A stretch of DNA of 5,292 nucleotides from Mycobacterium sp. (GTDB lineage: Bacteria; Actinomycetota; Actinomycetes; Mycobacteriales; Mycobacteriaceae): assembly GCA_025965815.1 (NCBI GenBank), contig JAOPWF010000285.1, positions 1-5,292 on the forward strand. Reading direction: 5' to 3'. Below the pieces are notes generated by a model, which saw only the letters and a program-made list of their open reading frames with translations, had not been told where the DNA came from and ran no database searches. Numbering within the stretch: the stretch's first letter is position 1; every line of letters starts with the position of its first letter. Shown here in pieces: positions 5,259 through 5,292 of the stretch. The position numbers were made by a program, and so were the translations under genes.

Positions 5259-5292
5259 TTACGAATCAACACGCTGGGCCCGTCGACTCTGA
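5228..5292 (-). CDS. Crp/Fnr-family transcriptional regulator, C-terminal end only
   Basis: Twenty codons are visible before TAA; the gene begins beyond the window. The peptide RVDGPSVLIRNPERLARRAR has the layout of the last part of a Crp/Fnr DNA-binding domain: an Arg-Val-x-Gly turn and a short beta strand, then a D/N-P-E-x-L helix at the C-terminus. From memory, the mycobacterial cAMP receptor protein ends very similarly, with VLI and ERLARRAR. It is on the same strand as the catabolic cluster but about 600 bases upstream of the first gene, with a promoter between, so it is probably a separate unit. Whether it regulates the cluster cannot be told; the palindrome at 4761-4774 is not a typical Crp site. 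Confidence 0.65.
   Translation of the reverse strand, partial: RVDGPSVLIRNPERLARRAR

Noticed and set aside
5044..5292. 82-codon plus-strand frame at the window end
   Set aside because: It begins with a TTG, lacks a ribosome site and is antisense to the recognisable Crp-type C-terminus.
1..5292. CRISPR array, tRNA, rRNA, insertion sequence or attachment site
   Set aside because: No spaced repeat array, cloverleaf-like sequence, transposase motif or paired terminal repeats were seen.

Overview
The window is GC-rich actinobacterial DNA. It has strong GC bias at third codon positions, GTG starts, AGGAG-type ribosome sites, a TANNNT-type -10 box and an acyl-CoA dehydrogenase of the kind abundant in Mycobacterium, Rhodococcus and relatives. 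I would place it in the Mycobacteriales; the genus cannot be settled from this sequence alone.

Layout. Positions 3-515 (+) hold the 3' end of an acyl-CoA dehydrogenase gene. A convergent intergenic stretch of about 630 bp follows (516-1145). I find no convincing gene in it, but it has two hairpins placed where terminators for the two converging transcripts would be expected. A three-gene minus-strand cluster then fills 1146-4620. In transcription order it encodes an aromatic-type aldehyde dehydrogenase (3157-4620), an FAD-dependent aromatic-ring monooxygenase (1790-2941) and a carboxymuconolactone decarboxylase-family protein (1146-1727). Upstream of the cluster are a probable promoter and a perfect 14-bp palindrome (4748-4776). 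The stretch 4777-5227 is poorly coding. The last 65 bases (5228-5292, -) are the C-terminal end of a Crp/Fnr-type regulator that continues outside the window.

How the genes fit together (inference). The dehydrogenase would oxidise an aromatic aldehyde, of the salicylaldehyde, vanillin or benzaldehyde type, to the carboxylic acid. The flavin monooxygenase would then hydroxylate the acid, oxidatively decarboxylating it if it acts like salicylate hydroxylase. The third protein has an uncertain later or accessory role. No ring-cleavage dioxygenase lies in the window, so the pathway must continue elsewhere.

Less ordinary are the leaders of the first two genes. Each is preceded by a very short ORF with a good Shine-Dalgarno site. 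The 18-codon ORF before the aldehyde dehydrogenase ends inside that gene's ribosome site and is in the same frame. The 28-codon ORF before the monooxygenase contains a stem-loop followed by five U residues, as in an intrinsic terminator, so translation of the ORF could decide read-through. Three copies of AACGTAGA lie next to the monooxygenase ribosome site. These are candidates for post-transcriptional control; none is demonstrated by sequence alone.
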